Shown here in pieces: positions 34,331 to 46,393 of a stretch of DNA of 64,000 bases. The notes under the pieces are model-generated. The model did not search any database and was not told where the DNA came from. It saw only the letters and a program-made list of their open reading frames with translations. Source of the stretch: Carex sylvatica (lineage: Eukaryota > Streptophyta > Magnoliopsida > Poales > Cyperaceae); assembly GCA_964058845.1 (NCBI GenBank), contig CAXKVR010000079.1:39399-103398 (forward strand), read 5' to 3'. The position numbers and the translations under genes were made by a program. Within the stretch, counting starts at the first letter, position 1; every line of letters begins with the position of its first letter.

Positions 34331-34908
34331 GCTGCTGACTTGTTACATAGGTTACAGCATATTATGTGCCACAGTGGAACTTTATTAAAAGAAATTTATA
34401 AAAACAATTTATTCTTTATAGAAAAATAATTTAATTCTTCCATTTCATAAAATAGAAGGAAATCATCTTTAAGGTTAATTAAAATCCAATTTGATGCTTT
34501 GCCCTCACTTAAAGCATCCATAGGTGGGGGTAATAATGCTTACATATAAAGTGGATTAGATGATTAATTGATTATTATTACTTTATGTGTCTACCTTAGT
34601 CTTTTACAACATTTTCAAATCCCTAGCTGATCTGTTGGGTGGCTAGTCAGTCATGCAAAGAGAGCCTACTTCTTTAAAAGATGCTACATATATATATACA
34701 AAATGCAATAAATATACTAAATTAGTTCAAAAAAGGGAGGAAATGATGAGGCCAATGTAGCCCCACTTCATGAAGGGTTTACACAAATACACAAGTGGTT
34801 GTACTATCCATTGATGTGCATGGTGCAATTCTCCATTAACAAGTTTAATTAATTAGCTTGCTCTTGCATTACTTCATCCTCCATTATTATTCTCCATTTC
34901 ATGCTGGT

Positions 34909-37661
34909 ATGGATTTGGAAAAGCAAATGATGGCAACTGGGGCTTCACCGGAGCCGATGGATGTGTTGTCGAATGAATGGTGCAGCTATGCAATTCAAGT
35001 TTTCCAGCCAAAGCTTGAAGATTGTTTGGTTAAAACAATGGATAAGTCGATCGTGGCGATAAAAGATACCGTTAGAGCACCTTCCTTGGTAAGTCCTTTA
35101 TGTGAAATTTTTTCAATGCTACCTTCAATTGCTTCTAATTAAATTGCACTTGCAGAGAGGTGATCACAATCTAAAGGTAGATGACGATGACGTCAGCGGT
35201 TCGCCGCCTTGGAACTTTGATGATCTGAAGGTTTTTGAACTATTTTGAACAAGAATAAATAATTTCTAGCTAGCTAAACTAAGGTGATATAAATGTTTTT
35301 GTCTATTTATAATTACTTTTTATTTTTTTTTGGTTGGCAGTCTTGGATATGGATTCAGAAGGCACTCCATCCAGAGCTTGATTATGATCTCTGCTTGAGA
35401 AAGAAATGGGTAAGGAAGAGAAGATTGCATTTTCTTTGACAATATATAGTTATATCCTTCTCATCATAATTTTTTTAATCAAACTTATATTATCTACCTG
35501 TTTATTATCATTTAATTAGAACTAGAAAACTAGGCCTAAAATTAAGCAAAATGATAAATGTTGTTATATTCCAATCCTATGTATAATGAAATCTGGCAAG
35601 TGGTCTATGCTGTGTTTTTGTAGTCTTAATTACTAAGTGCCTAGAAATCAAATTCAAACCCATTGTTTTTACTTAATTGACAAATTTCTCATATGTACTT
35701 CACAAATGCCTCCATTTCCCTGTACTATTCATATTATTTATTTAATAATAGTTAAATGAGGAAAACATTAAATCTTAACCAGGTTTGTGCAAAAGTAATT
35801 TATTATTTGCCCAACTGCATGCAAGTCTGGTACAGTTTTACTCATCAGTTCCACACACAAAAAAGTTACCCTCATGATAAATATGTAGTTCTCGCGCAAA
35901 ATCACGCACTGGAATGGGATAAACATCAAGAAATGGATGAAGGAGCTGAAACGACGCCGCAAGGAGGAGGAGAGGCTACAAAATGCTGAGGTACATGCAG
36001 CCGTTTCAGTGGCCGGTGTTGCAGTGGCTCTTGCAGCAGTGGCAGCACAAAACTCAGCCCCCAGATGCATCAATGGATCATCCCCTCATCAGCAACAACA
36101 GCAACAGCCGATGGATCTGCTTAGAGAGAATGCCATTGCCTCGGCAGCTGCATTGGTGGCAGCACAATGCGTCCAGGTGGCGGAAGCGGTTGGTGCAAAG
36201 AAAGATCAGATTGCATCGGCTATCAATTCTTCTGTAGCGGCGACTGATGCGAATAACATACTCACTCTCACAGCTGCTGCTGCAACATGTATTATTCTCT
36301 TGACTGAGGCTATGGTACTATGCATAGTGTGGATTAGTCCGTACTATGGATATATATTTTTGTTTTCAAATGCCAAACAGTCGATTTGAACCGTTCAACA
36401 TGATCTCCATATGAAAATGTACATGTAGACTAAATTTTATATTTTTTTGAATTTTTTTACTATATTTTTTGATAGGCACTTTTGAATGATACAGAATTGT
36501 TAGATCAAGTGATTATCTTACCTATCTAAAAAGAAAGTAATAAAATTGTAAAGAAAATATGAAATTTGATTGACAAGTAAATTTTTATATAGAGATTATG
36601 TTGAATGGTTCAGATCGACTATTTGACTTTTAAAACAAAGATATTGATCCATAGTATGGACCAATCTGCGCTATACATAGTACCAAAGCCTTACTCTCTC
36701 TTTTGCATGATTTACACACACACATATATTAATTAGATGGCTTACTAGAATATCAAAACATTTTTTGTGGGCATTTCAGCATTGAGGGGTGCTGCCGCAT
36801 TGCGAAGTCGGCCGTGCAGGACTGCCGGCATATCACCACGTACTTGCAAGGATTTTGATTTTGACTACAGCAGATCAAAGGCTTCTCTTGCCAAGGGTGA
36901 TGAAATTCTTGTCTCAACGCCAGATGGTAATTAAAACATGCATTTGTATATCACTGAACTAAATGGTGAGAGTGGTTTAGAGATTATTAGAAACTCCTTA
37001 CAAATTAAGAGATTCAGAAAATGCAAATTATTGTCACCAATTTACATTGTTACCAGCATTCAATTTGTATTGTATCCCTTCAACAGTGCGACAAAAGAAC
37101 TCGGATCCTATTGATCTTGTTAATGAAACTTACAATTTTTATTTCGCAAAACAATTTCAATTTTTATTTACCTCTTAGCTTCCTCTCTGGTTAATGAAAC
37201 TTCTGTCAAAGACTTGTACTAAATTCTGATCATCTGCACCGTTTCCATTTTAGGAAAATGCAGACTAAGATCAGTTTCAGCAATCCTAAACAGGCAAGGA
37301 AAGATAATATTGAAGATCAAAAAGACCAATATGCTCATGGCCTTCTCTAGTGCAAATGAAAGTAAGCAGTGTATATATTTGCACTCAGTTCATCAGGAAT
37401 TTCATATTTTATTCATATATACACTAAACATATGCAGGTATAGTTTATGATTTGGACACGAGAATGAACAGCCAAAGTGCAAAAGAGAAACAAGAACGAG
37501 AACAGGAGCCCTTTTCTATTAAAATAACAACTAGCAAAGGCAAGATCAAGCTAAAAATATATGACCATGTGTTGTACAACAAATGGGTAACCACCATAAA
37601 CCACATGCTAACACTCTCCAAAACCTTCAGGGGATATGAACTCGAATCATGTGAAAATTGA
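34909..37661 (+). CDS. VAN3-binding / FORKED1-like protein (DUF828 + PH-like), 7 exons
   Basis: Member of the plant FORKED1-like (auxin canalization) family. Known members bind the ARF-GAP VAN3 and act in vesicle traffic, PIN localisation and vein patterning. Exons: 34909-35088, 35156-35230, 35341-35409, 35889-36288, 36780-36926, 37254-37361, 37438-37661. All introns are GT-AG, and the sum is 1203 nt, giving 400 residues. Visible motifs: PMDVLSNEWCSYAIQVFQP near residue 17, WIRK-like WIWIQKALHPELDYD, IKKWMKELKRRRKEEERLQ, the conserved AEVHAAVSVAGVAVALAAVA helix, ILTLTAAAATSLRGAAALRS, then the C-terminal PH-like half (ILNRQGKIILKIKKTN, LYNKWVTTINHML). No lesion. The start ATG was chosen because the upstream frame has only TTG. 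A MITE lies in intron 4. Confidence 0.9.
36302..36696. mobile_element. MITE in intron 4 of the FORKED1-like gene
   Basis: About 395 bp. Inverted ends (GGCTATGGTACTATGCATAG; CTATACATAGTACCAAAGCC) with a second inner inverted pair around CGATTTGAACCGTTCAACAT and ATGTTGAATGGTTCAGATCG. TCTCTT abuts both sides. It starts about 13 bp after the 5' splice site. Related internal sequence occurs at 23930 and 46970. Confidence 0.75.
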
Positions 37662-38394
37662 AACACTTGTTATGTATAATGCCAACAGCAGGCCTTAAAA
37701 CAAGTAGCGCTCATTTGGTTGTGCATGATTTACCTTTTGTTAATAGTTACTAGTGAAATATTTGTGTGGTGTGACAGTGATATGTACTTTACAGCATTGG
37801 TGTGTTCTTCTGTTGTTCCTCGTGCGAAGAGTAGAACCAATTATTCAGAACTAAGCTCTTTGAGCCTGTTATGTGGAATATATCTTTCAATTTTGCAATA
37901 GCCTGGTATAAAACTTACAAAGACTTAAAAATGGGGGACCAACAAAGACTTGAAGACTTGAAGAATGATTTAGCACAATGCTTCTGGTGCTATTGTTCAG
38001 ATCCCAGCCCATAAGAACAAAATGAAAAAGAAAACAGTAGTGACTAGTTAGTAAAGTACCATATATTACCATAATTGTAAATGAGATTTACAATTGTTGG
38101 GACTAACAATTACAGTTGCCATTATCCTCCAGATAAATGTTTCCCAGGTGCCTTTCCTAACAAACAGAAACACACACACAGAAAAGTGAAGAAGCATATA
38201 AAATGAGTTGCTTGCTTCTCCTTGCAGAGTTTGTAATTTTCATGATGCCTAATATGGATTAAATCTGATATAAGGGAACTGCTTTCAAATGTATTTGGCT
38301 TTCATTGTACACTTACCTTCCATTCGTTTTCATTCTTCACACGTCAGTATGTAAGTCTTTCAAAAGCCTTTTTAAATCAAAATTACAAAAGCCA
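37662..38394. other. 3' flank of the FORKED1-like gene
   Basis: No gene seen. Small open frames here lack any recognisable domain. Confidence 0.5.
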
Positions 38395-39314
38395 CCAAGC
38401 TCTGACCAGGGCTTAATTATATTGACAATTAAGAGTTGTACCAGCACATTTCAAGAAGAGAAAACGTGTATCCATCTACTACTTTGATGGTAAGACAACT
38501 ATTCCAGGTCTACGGTACTTTCCGGTTTACTGTGATTACCTACCCAACGTTATTACTTTAAACTAGAATGCTACTACGGTCGTTGGCTTAATGCAAAGTA
38601 ATTGACAAGAATGTTCATTCTTGTAAATGCATGGCATGATCAACATGGGAAAACCCCACCTAACCTGAAAAAGCCACAGGTTGAGACTGATTTTCTAATT
38701 TATCAACCTGACCTGATTTAACCCAATCAGATGTCTAGATCTAACCAGTTATCATCCTTTCCTCAACAAAAACAACCCGAAACTAAACACAAAAAAAGAT
38801 AACAAAGAAAAACCAATCTTAGCAGAAAATCCTTGTCTCCGGCTCAGTCAACACAAAAACCGAACAAACTGAAATAAAATTTTCCTGGCCATAATGGTCA
38901 AAACCCGGACATAATCCGTCCCGAACAACCCAGACAACTAATTGACAAAAATCAGAAAGATCCAACCTAAAAAAATAATGAAAAGATCTGAAACCCAACA
39001 AGATTCTGTAATGACTCGCATTGATTTCAGTTGAGCTAATTCACCATTTACATGATCATGTCCTGCATAATATCGCTTACACACCATTTTGTCACTGACT
39101 CGTACTATTGTGCGTGGTGATCTTGTGGAAGAGGTGACTATACATCTAGAATAATTACATGAACAAACATAAACCAAAGAAATTATGTCTAATGCTGCAA
39201 TAAAAAAGAAGGATTCTACAACAATAGCTTAAGGTAACAAAGATTCTACAAAAGCCCTGGAGAAACTAGTTTAGCAGGATGAGAATTAATAGACCACATC
39301 AACAAAAAGACAAA
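38395..39314. repeat. Duplicated 3' flank of mTERF genes (copy at 45657-46393; part at 42236-42480)
   Basis: Long stretches align with 45657-46393 (for example GGTTTACTGTGATTACC, CATGGCATGATCAACATGG and GATCTAACCAGTTATCATCC). 39125-39314 aligns with 42236-42480. This shows the mTERF loci were copied as larger units. Confidence 0.85.
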
Positions 39315-40487
39315 TTAACTATAAGTTTTCTGAAGAAACTTCAAACATGAAACATCCCCAGAACAAGCATCTCTATAGGCTTGGTGAAGCCCTGGAATAG
39401 CATGTTCATACGGTAAAACAAACTTCTCCACAAATTTTACCTCATTTAATACCATGAATGAGGCAAGTGCTTTTACTGGAAACCCTTTGGACTCAAGTAG
39501 CTTCCGGACAAAGGTCCGGGGCATGAGTCGCTTCTCCAAGCTGTACATAATCAGAACTGGATTTTGCACCACATGCAACTTGTCAAAAACAGCTTCTTTT
39601 ATCAGGAACTTCATTTTGCAGCCTATTAAATTCTCGGAGAGACTCAACACCCGAGGTGTCTTACAGATTATTGAGTTTAACTCCTCGGATGAAAACCCGA
39701 GACTTCTCCAGTAAAGCAGTCTTGCATCTATAGTGCTTTCTTTGAAGCTGCTTACGACATATAATGCATGCACAAACATTCCAGATGAACGACGAACCCC
39801 TAACTCCTCGGCCCTTCTCACTTTACTCAACAAAGATTCATGACTAGATGTAATAAATCTTGGAGCAGAACTAATCAGTTGGACAATTTGACGAACAGAT
39901 AAGCTACATTGTTGTTGAAGGAACGATAGGTTGGGAATGACAGAAGTTTCAAGGTTTGCTGTGAGAAGGTAAAAGCTCCTTTTAATGATATGCAACAGTT
40001 TGTCCACAGAACCGACAATCGGCATCCAGAACTGGATCTGTTGCTGCATTTTGGTGTATGAAAACAACCCAGGATTAATTGAAAAGAGGAGAGAAATGTG
40101 AGATGGGGAGAAACCAATCTCCTGTAGCTCAGCTATCCTGGGCTTAAAGCATTTCTCCACGCTAAAGCAAAGGAACCGTGGGTCCCGCAATATGGCGGCT
40201 CTGATCGAGGGCTCAGTGATTCCGGCAAGCCTCAGAAATTGGAGCACGGCATCTGGTTTCTCTGGGGATTTTAGGCGGGGTAAGTACCTGGATCTTTCAA
40301 TTGCTTTGTCGGAGGGTATGCCGCAAGAGTTGATGAGGTATTCCACAGCAAAATTAGAAGCGGGAGATGCAGAGGAGGCATCTTGGGATGCAGTTGAGAG
40401 GAAGCGACAGATGGAGGTGCTGAAAATGGCGCGGAGAGGGGAAAGGGAAGAGCGAAGGTATGAAGTCTGCTTGAGAAAAGGAAGCAT
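39315..40487 (-). CDS. mTERF-family protein, intact (mTERF-1 of the cluster)
   Basis: Single-exon gene, 390 residues, the usual size for this plant subfamily. Mitochondrial transcription termination factor family: helical repeats forming a nucleic-acid-binding superhelix. In plants they support organellar transcription, splicing or termination. Residues 1-34 are rich in Ser, Arg and Leu without acids (MLPFLKQTSYLRSSLSPLRA), a likely mitochondrial presequence. Then YLINSCGIPSDKAI, a run of mTERF motifs with ILRDPRFL, LGFSSEELNSIICKTPRVL, KRLMPRTFVRKLLESKGFPV and KFVLPYEHAIPGLHQAY near the C-terminus. No lesion. It is more diverged from the other intact copies than they are from one another, and closest to the pseudogene at 46394. 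Its 5' flank lacks the site-II motifs of the other three. Confidence 0.9.
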   Translation of the reverse strand: MLPFLKQTSYLRSSLSPLRAIFSTSICRFLSTASQDASSASPASNFAVEYLINSCGIPSDKAIERSRYLPRLKSPEKPDAVLQFLRLAGITEPSIRAAILRDPRFLCFSVEKCFKPRIAELQEIGFSPSHISLLFSINPGLFSYTKMQQQIQFWMPIVGSVDKLLHIIKRSFYLLTANLETSVIPNLSFLQQQCSLSVRQIVQLISSAPRFITSSHESLLSKVRRAEELGVRRSSGMFVHALYVVSSFKESTIDARLLYWRSLGFSSEELNSIICKTPRVLSLSENLIGCKMKFLIKEAVFDKLHVVQNPVLIMYSLEKRLMPRTFVRKLLESKGFPVKALASFMVLNEVKFVEKFVLPYEHAIPGLHQAYRDACSGDVSCLKFLQKTYS

Positions 40488-41872
40488 TGTTGGGGGTTTT
40501 GACGAGTCAAGCTGCTGAGCGGAGTAAATGGAGGAGGAAAGAGTGAAAGTTCGGAATGGGTGGGTTCAAGGGCAGGGCTTCAGGCGGTTCTATTGATGAA
40601 TTCGCATGCTCTGAGATATCTCAATTAAAGATCCAGACAGTTCATATTCTTTCAGTACAAATCTTAAAGCAACAATAATAAGATTCAACAACATAAAGTG
40701 AAAACAAAGTAAACAATTGAAGAGGGAATATCTAACATCTCCACCGTGGGAAGAAAAAATTAACTTTAACTTATGTTTTTTTTTCCATCAATTTACACTG
40801 GAATAGAAAAGAGAATTAAAAAAAATAAAAAAACCCTTAATCCCATCTCATATAATCATCTATTCCCATAAGATTTAGAACATCCAAACGGGGTTTTAAT
40901 AGCTCAACTAAGACAAAAAGAATATATTGGTAATTATTCAACAGACTAGTTAGGTCAGTTAAAAAGAAAATGAAGGTAGGAAAACTCCAGTTCCTCTTAA
41001 AACATGCTTACTGTGCAGCGCATGACTATTATATAATACACTCGTCAAAAGTTACCTTACAAGATCTCTGTAAATCTAATATTCGAAAAAACTATAGCTT
41101 ATTTAGAACTCTAGAAAAATAATTAATACATTATTTTTTTACTTTTTATATAAAATTCTTTTTGACATATTTAAGAAAGTGTTGTCAAAATTGTAAAGAT
41201 AAGCGCTATAATAAATTCTAAACTAAAAACTAAGAAATGTCTAAACTTTGGAACAGTGTCATAAATTTTATCCGAATCAAACAATATAAACTGAAAATAT
41301 TAAATTGTTTTTAAATATAATACATTTTATTCGACTAGAGGAGAGACTAACAAGAGCTTATGGTCTAGGTAGCTAGGGTGAATGATGTAACTGTGAAGTC
41401 CGAATTGCTTAGACACGTTATTAATTCACGAAAGTGACCCTTAATGACATATTAGGTTAGAAACCTCATCAAATCATACATAAATTTAAACAATACATAA
41501 TATATATAATTAACAAGAGATTGTAGACCGAGTACCCATAGACCTCCTTAACTTGAAAACAAATCTACATTTACTTTCTTTATTTTATTTACATCTATTG
41601 TTTATAATTTCTCTTTTTCGAATATTGAACCCAACTTAGGATAATTGAAACAAAACTCCCCATTTCTACTTTATTGCATTTTATTTTTCTGAAATTTAAT
41701 AATAAAGTTTAAACTTAGTTTTTAAACATACTCCTTGTGATTCGACACCTAGATACTACAAAGATAGGTTGCGCGCTTGCAAGTAACATTTCTTTTCAGT
41801 ATTGAAGTTTATAAATTTAAAAGCATAAAGGGTATGGAATAATCATAATTCTGTATACACAAAATACTCATC
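40488..41872. other. Intergenic in the mTERF cluster, partly duplicated
   Basis: 40590-40625 resembles the end of the MITE at 12469. 40670-40960 aligns with 47900-48090 and in part with 45130-45250, the 5' flank of duplicated units. 41400-41870 resembles the repeat at 28080-28450. No gene. Confidence 0.5.
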
Positions 41873-41978
41873 AATCAACTAGCGGATGTGTTCACAAAAG
41901 AATTGGATCCAAAGCAGTTTGAAGAAACCACAAGCAAGCTAAGATTACTCGATATTTATAATCCTAGCTTGAGGGGGG
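41873..41978 (+). pseudogene. Ty1/copia pol tail (end of RNase H)
   Basis: NQLADVFTKELDPKQFEETT and SKLRLLDIYNPS, the typical end of copia-type pol, followed by the purine tract GAGGGGGG. Everything upstream of the tail is missing. Confidence 0.8.
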
Positions 41979-42199
41979 TGTTGAATAATAATCTCATAAA
42001 TAATATATAGATTAAGGGTTTATATGCAAAATGTACTAAATAATTTAAGTAGATCACTGTAGCAAAAAGTGAGATAATTCCAAAGGTCATATTGACCCTG
42101 TATTGTATATATAGCCACTGTAACAAAAATAAAGATACAACTTTTTCAAAATACAATTTTCATACTATCTCCTTAGCTTGCATCTCTCAAAAATCAACA
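41979..42199 (+). repeat. Copia LTR, 221 bp
   Basis: Starts TGTTGA directly after the polypurine tract and ends TCAACA, a perfect 6-bp terminal inverted pair. It contains a likely TATA region (GTATATATAGCC, about 42105). No second LTR in the window, so this is a 5'-truncated element. Confidence 0.85.
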
Positions 42200-42235
42200 C
42201 CCACCTCTGAATAAAATATGAAGCATTTCCTACTG

Positions 42236-42790
42236 AAGAGGTGACTATACATCTAGAATAATTACATGAACAAGCATAAACCAAAGAAATTATGTTTAAT
42301 GCTGCAATGAAAAAGAATCCCACATCATGACACATAAAACAAGTAAACACAGTAACTACAAATTGACACTCCACAATAATAGCTTAAGGTAACATGGATT
42401 CTACAAAAGCCCTGGAGAAACAAGTTTAGCAGGGTGAGGATACATCAACAAAAAGACAAATTAACTATAAGTTTTTTGAAGAAACTTCAAACCTGAAACA
42501 TTCCCGAAAAAAGCATCTTTATAGGCCTAGTGAAGCCCTGGAACAGAACAAACTTCTCCACAAATCGTACCTCATTTAATATCATGCATGAGGCAAGTGC
42601 TTTTACTGGAAACCCTTTGGACTCCAGTAGCTTTCGAATAAGGACTCGGGGAATGAGTCGCCATTGTAGTAGGCTACTTGTTCCAGTGTTTTGAGGTTTT
42701 TGACGACAGTCCACCTGATGAGAGGAGTAATAAGAGAAGCGGAGAGAGGAAGAGAAAGGGCAAGCTCGGAATAGTTTTAATTGAAACAAA
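42236..42790 (-). pseudogene. mTERF pseudogene 2 with duplicated 3' flank
   Basis: The 3' flank (42236-42480) matches the first mTERF gene. The coding relic (42470-42660) encodes RLIPRVLIRKLLESKGFPVK and MILNEVRFVEKFVL, then frameshifts through loss of the PYEHAIP codons. Beyond 42660 the sequence jumps to what corresponds to the 5' leader (42690-42790), so the entire N-terminal two-thirds is deleted. Non-functional. Confidence 0.85.
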
Positions 42791-42860
42791 TTATATTACA
42801 TTTAAAAGTTAAAACGGTTTAATTTTTTCAGATTATTTCATTTGGTTGAGATTAAATTTA

Positions 42861-43741
42861 GAAAAAATTGGTTATTTGTCACTTCAAAACCTTCAAATTG
42901 TAAAAATGTCATCCCGGACTTTAAAATTGTAAAAATGTCACTCTAAATTTCATTAATTTCTAAATTTGTCACTTCAAATAATTAATGACTGAAATGCCCT
43001 CCATTCTCCTCTTCTTCTTCTCCACCTTTTTCCTTGATCCGACAGCCCTCTTCTTCTCCACCTTTTCCCCTGATCCGACAGCTAACTTGTACTTTGATGA
43101 TAAGCTTGTTTCTTTTTTCACCTGTTAGATCTTAGAGGATGATATGAAGAAGCTGATTCAAAAAAAGACTATATTGCAACTATCACTCCTAAAGCTTGAT
43201 GATTCATTGTTGCTTTTCCACGATTTTTCAAATTATACACAGAGCTGTCATTAATATGATAAAGGTTGCATCATACCTGAATGGTCATGTGTCGCTGGTT
43301 ATTGCCAGGCCTAAAACGGTATATACTGGTAAGTGATTTGTTTTACACTTGTAATTATTGTTTAATTGTTCTAAATGAGTAACTCATAAATGAATATCAA
43401 AGAGCATCTGTATCTCAGAAGATATGTTATATTTGAAGAACCCTCATTCGATCACGAGTAATCATGTTCGAAATCATATCGATTTATGAAGGGGATAAGG
43501 GGGCTGCTTAACTTAGAGGGCTGTCAGATCAGGGGAAAAGGTGGAGAAGAAGAGGGCTGTCGGATCAAGGAAAAAGGTGGAGAAGAAGAAGAGGAGAAGG
43601 GAGGGCATTTCAATCATTAATTATTTGGAGTAGCAAATTTAGAAATTAATGAAATTTAGAGTGGCATTTTTACAATTTTAAAGTTCGAAATGACATTTTT
43701 ACAATTTGAAGATTTTAAAGTGACAAATAACCAATTTTCCC
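42861..43741. mobile_element. Foldback MULE-type element, 881 bp
   Basis: Perfect 9-bp target duplication TTAAATTTA (42852-42860 and 43742-43750). Inverted arms of about 220 bp: GAAAAAATTGGTTATTTGTC at the left, and inverted GGGAAAATTGGTTATTTGTC at the right, both containing the CT-rich CTTCTTCTCCACCTTTT sequence. The central 400 bp are unique and include an exon-like segment (listed separately). Confidence 0.9.
43239..43331 (+). other. Exon-like segment inside the foldback element, possible gene capture
   Basis: An open stretch reading AVINMIKVASYLNGHVSLVI then ARPKTVYTG, followed by GTAAGTG, a good splice donor. Protein-like composition, but I do not recognise the family. MULEs are known to capture exons. 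Confidence 0.35.
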
Positions 43742-43750
43742 TTAAATTTA

Positions 43751-45134
43751 TGGTAATCTAATTTTTCAATGTTAAGACATTTTCAGGGTTAGAATTTTTT
43801 TTTTTAAATGCTTTCTTAAATCATGTCAAAAAAAAATAGAGAGTATTTTTCTTAGAGGTTGGTTGTGTATGAAAATTAATACACAACCAACCTATAAAAA
43901 TAATCTAAATGGTTATTATATTTTTTTTTTTTTTTTTGACATGATTCAAGAAAATATTGTCAACATTATAAAGATATGCTTGTCAAGAAATTATTACCTT
44001 AAAACATGTATGAACCAACTTATCATTGGTTAGGTCAACTAGGAGAGCCTCACTATTCGCAGCGGGATCATTTTCTTTATAATAAATATATTGTGCAAAA
44101 AATCATTGGACCCATTTTCTTACAAATAATTTTTTTGAAGAAATTTTATAAAATGCCTTTCTTCAAAATTTATCAAAAAAAATACCCTCCTAAAATATTC
44201 TTGTAAACTCCAATTGTCCTCTTCCTTTCCATCCCTCCTCTTTCCTTCCAATTACTTTCCTGCCCTCTCTTCTTCTTTCCCATTTCTCTTTTCTCCTCCC
44301 TCAAGATTATCCGAACTGAAGCTTGTGCACGATCAACCTGATAGATTATGAAATTAATTCTATCCCACTCAACACATAATTTAATGAGCAGTCTAATTGA
44401 ATAGGACAGTGAAATTATTAACAACTAATTATTAATTATTAATTTGCAGTATAGAAAAACTGATAATTCACATTCAAAAAGAGTTCATAAAAAGAACTAG
44501 CATTTGGTCTTTGTGTGAGAGGACATGGATTCAAAAACCAGATGAGGAAATCATTTTTTTGTAATAACAAGAATATTAAATAGTTTAGTGGCTTGATCTC
44601 CAACTTTACTCAAAAATAAAAATAAAATAAAAAGAGTTCCTAAATATATATGTCTCATGTTTTTGTAGTGCTACAATTAAAACAAAATTTTAACAAACAG
44701 TTCCTTCTCCATTTAAGCCAAAACCAATCATCCCTGAGATGTTGCTCCTATTGTGCATCAAAACACATATATAATGCCATTTTCCTTTATGATCAAATCA
44801 CTCAAAGAAGCCTCCTCCTAGGATGGTGCGTACTTTTTTTGAAAAGAAATGTGAAGGGAATGGTGTGTACTTAACAATAGCAAAACATCATGAATAATTG
44901 GCATGCACAGGGACCCATGAAATTTCATATGGTGATATGAGCAAAGGAAGGAATGAGGAGGGAGGAAAAAATTGGAATCCATAACGATATTTGTTAATAA
45001 TTTTAGAGGGCTATTTTTGTTTGCTGAATTTTAGAGGAGAGAAAAAAACTAATATATATATATATATATATATTTATATTTGCTTTACTTGTGCTATTCA
45101 GTTTATTACATTATTTAGATTATCAGATCAAAAA
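43751..45134. other. Intergenic, no gene recognised
   Basis: 43855-43925 contains an imperfect inverted repeat around ACACAACCAACCT. A TA microsatellite lies at 45053-45072. Small frames have no domain. Confidence 0.45.
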
Positions 45135-45590
45135 TTCCATTCTTCCCATGAGATTTGGGCAATCAGAATGGGGCCTGAATAACTCAACTAAAACAAAAAT
45201 AATATATTAGTAATTATTCAACTGACCTATTAGTTCAGTTAATTAGTTTCTTTCATATAAACAAAAAGATAAATTTGATTTCGCTTGAATATAACTATCT
45301 TAGCCTGGATCCTCTGAGGTAACTCAAAATTTTGAGTTCAGATCCAGACCAATCCAGTCCGAGGTGGAATGTACAAATGCCCATTAATATCCGTGCCAAA
45401 GAAGATTGGCCGGTTTGGATCTAATCTCAAAATTGGAGTTAAAGGGCATCTAGGATTATAGGTTTTCAGTTAAGTCACATGTTTTCAGAGGTCTTGCAAC
45501 AACAATCTAATCAATTTTAGCTATCATATTTTAAGGAACTTAACTACGGGCTTGCAATAACAAAAAAAAAAAAAACCCTAAATAAATAAA
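45135..45590. repeat. Cluster duplication, copy 1 (partner 55500-55985)
   Basis: Nearly colinear with 55500-55985: TTCCCATGAGATTT, GGGGCCTGAATAACTCAACT, CCAATCCAGTCCGAGGTGGA and ACGGGCTTGCAATAA. It includes a small inverted repeat (GATCCTCTGAGG...GAGTTCAGATC). Non-coding. Confidence 0.85.
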
Positions 45591-45656
45591 TAAATAATTG
45601 AAAAACTCTTTGAGGGTATATGAGAAATTAACCCATAAATGAAATATCACAAAGCA

Positions 45657-46393
45657 TGCCACCAAGCTCAAGAAGAGAGAAGGTTTCTCCATCTACAACT
45701 TTGATGGTAATACAATCATTCCAGTGTCTACAGTAGTTTCTGGTTTACTGTGATTACCTACCCAACATTATTGCTTTAATCTAGCATCCATTACTATATG
45801 AACTGGCTTAATGCAAAAATTAACAATTATACTAGAACTCTAGAAGACTATTACAATGATCACTATTTGAGATATGGTCCCAGAACAGAATGTTCATTCT
45901 TGTAATAGCATGGCATGATCAACATGGCAAAAGCTCACCTGACCTGAAAAGGCTACAGGTCCAGACTAATTTTGTAAGTCATCAACCTTACCTGATTTAA
46001 TCCAATCAACTCATATCTAGATCTAACCAGTTATCATCCTTCCCTCAACAAAAGCAACCCAAAACCAAACACAACAAAGCTAACAAAGAAAAACCAATCT
46101 TAAATCCTTGTCTCTAACTCAGTCAACACAAAAAGCGAACAAACTGAAATGAAAATTTGCCTGACTAAAATGGTCAAAACCCCAACATAATCCAGTCCGC
46201 ACAACCTAGATAGGTAATTATGTCTATTGTGCAATGAAAAAGAATCCCACATCATGACACAGAAAACAAGTAAACACAGTACTACAAATTGACACTCTGC
46301 AATAATAGCTTATAGCTTAAGGTAACATGGATTCTACAAAAGCCCAGGAGAAACAAGTTTAGCAGAATGAGGATACATCAACAAAAAGACGAA
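45657..46393. repeat. Duplicated mTERF 3' flank, second copy
   Basis: Aligns with 38395-39314 and continues into the pseudogene at 46394. Confidence 0.85.

Noticed and set aside
35756..36237. Overlapping frames at 35756, 35768 and 35983
   Set aside because: Shadows of exon 4 of the FORKED1-like gene. The frame with AEVHAAVSVAGVA is the real one.
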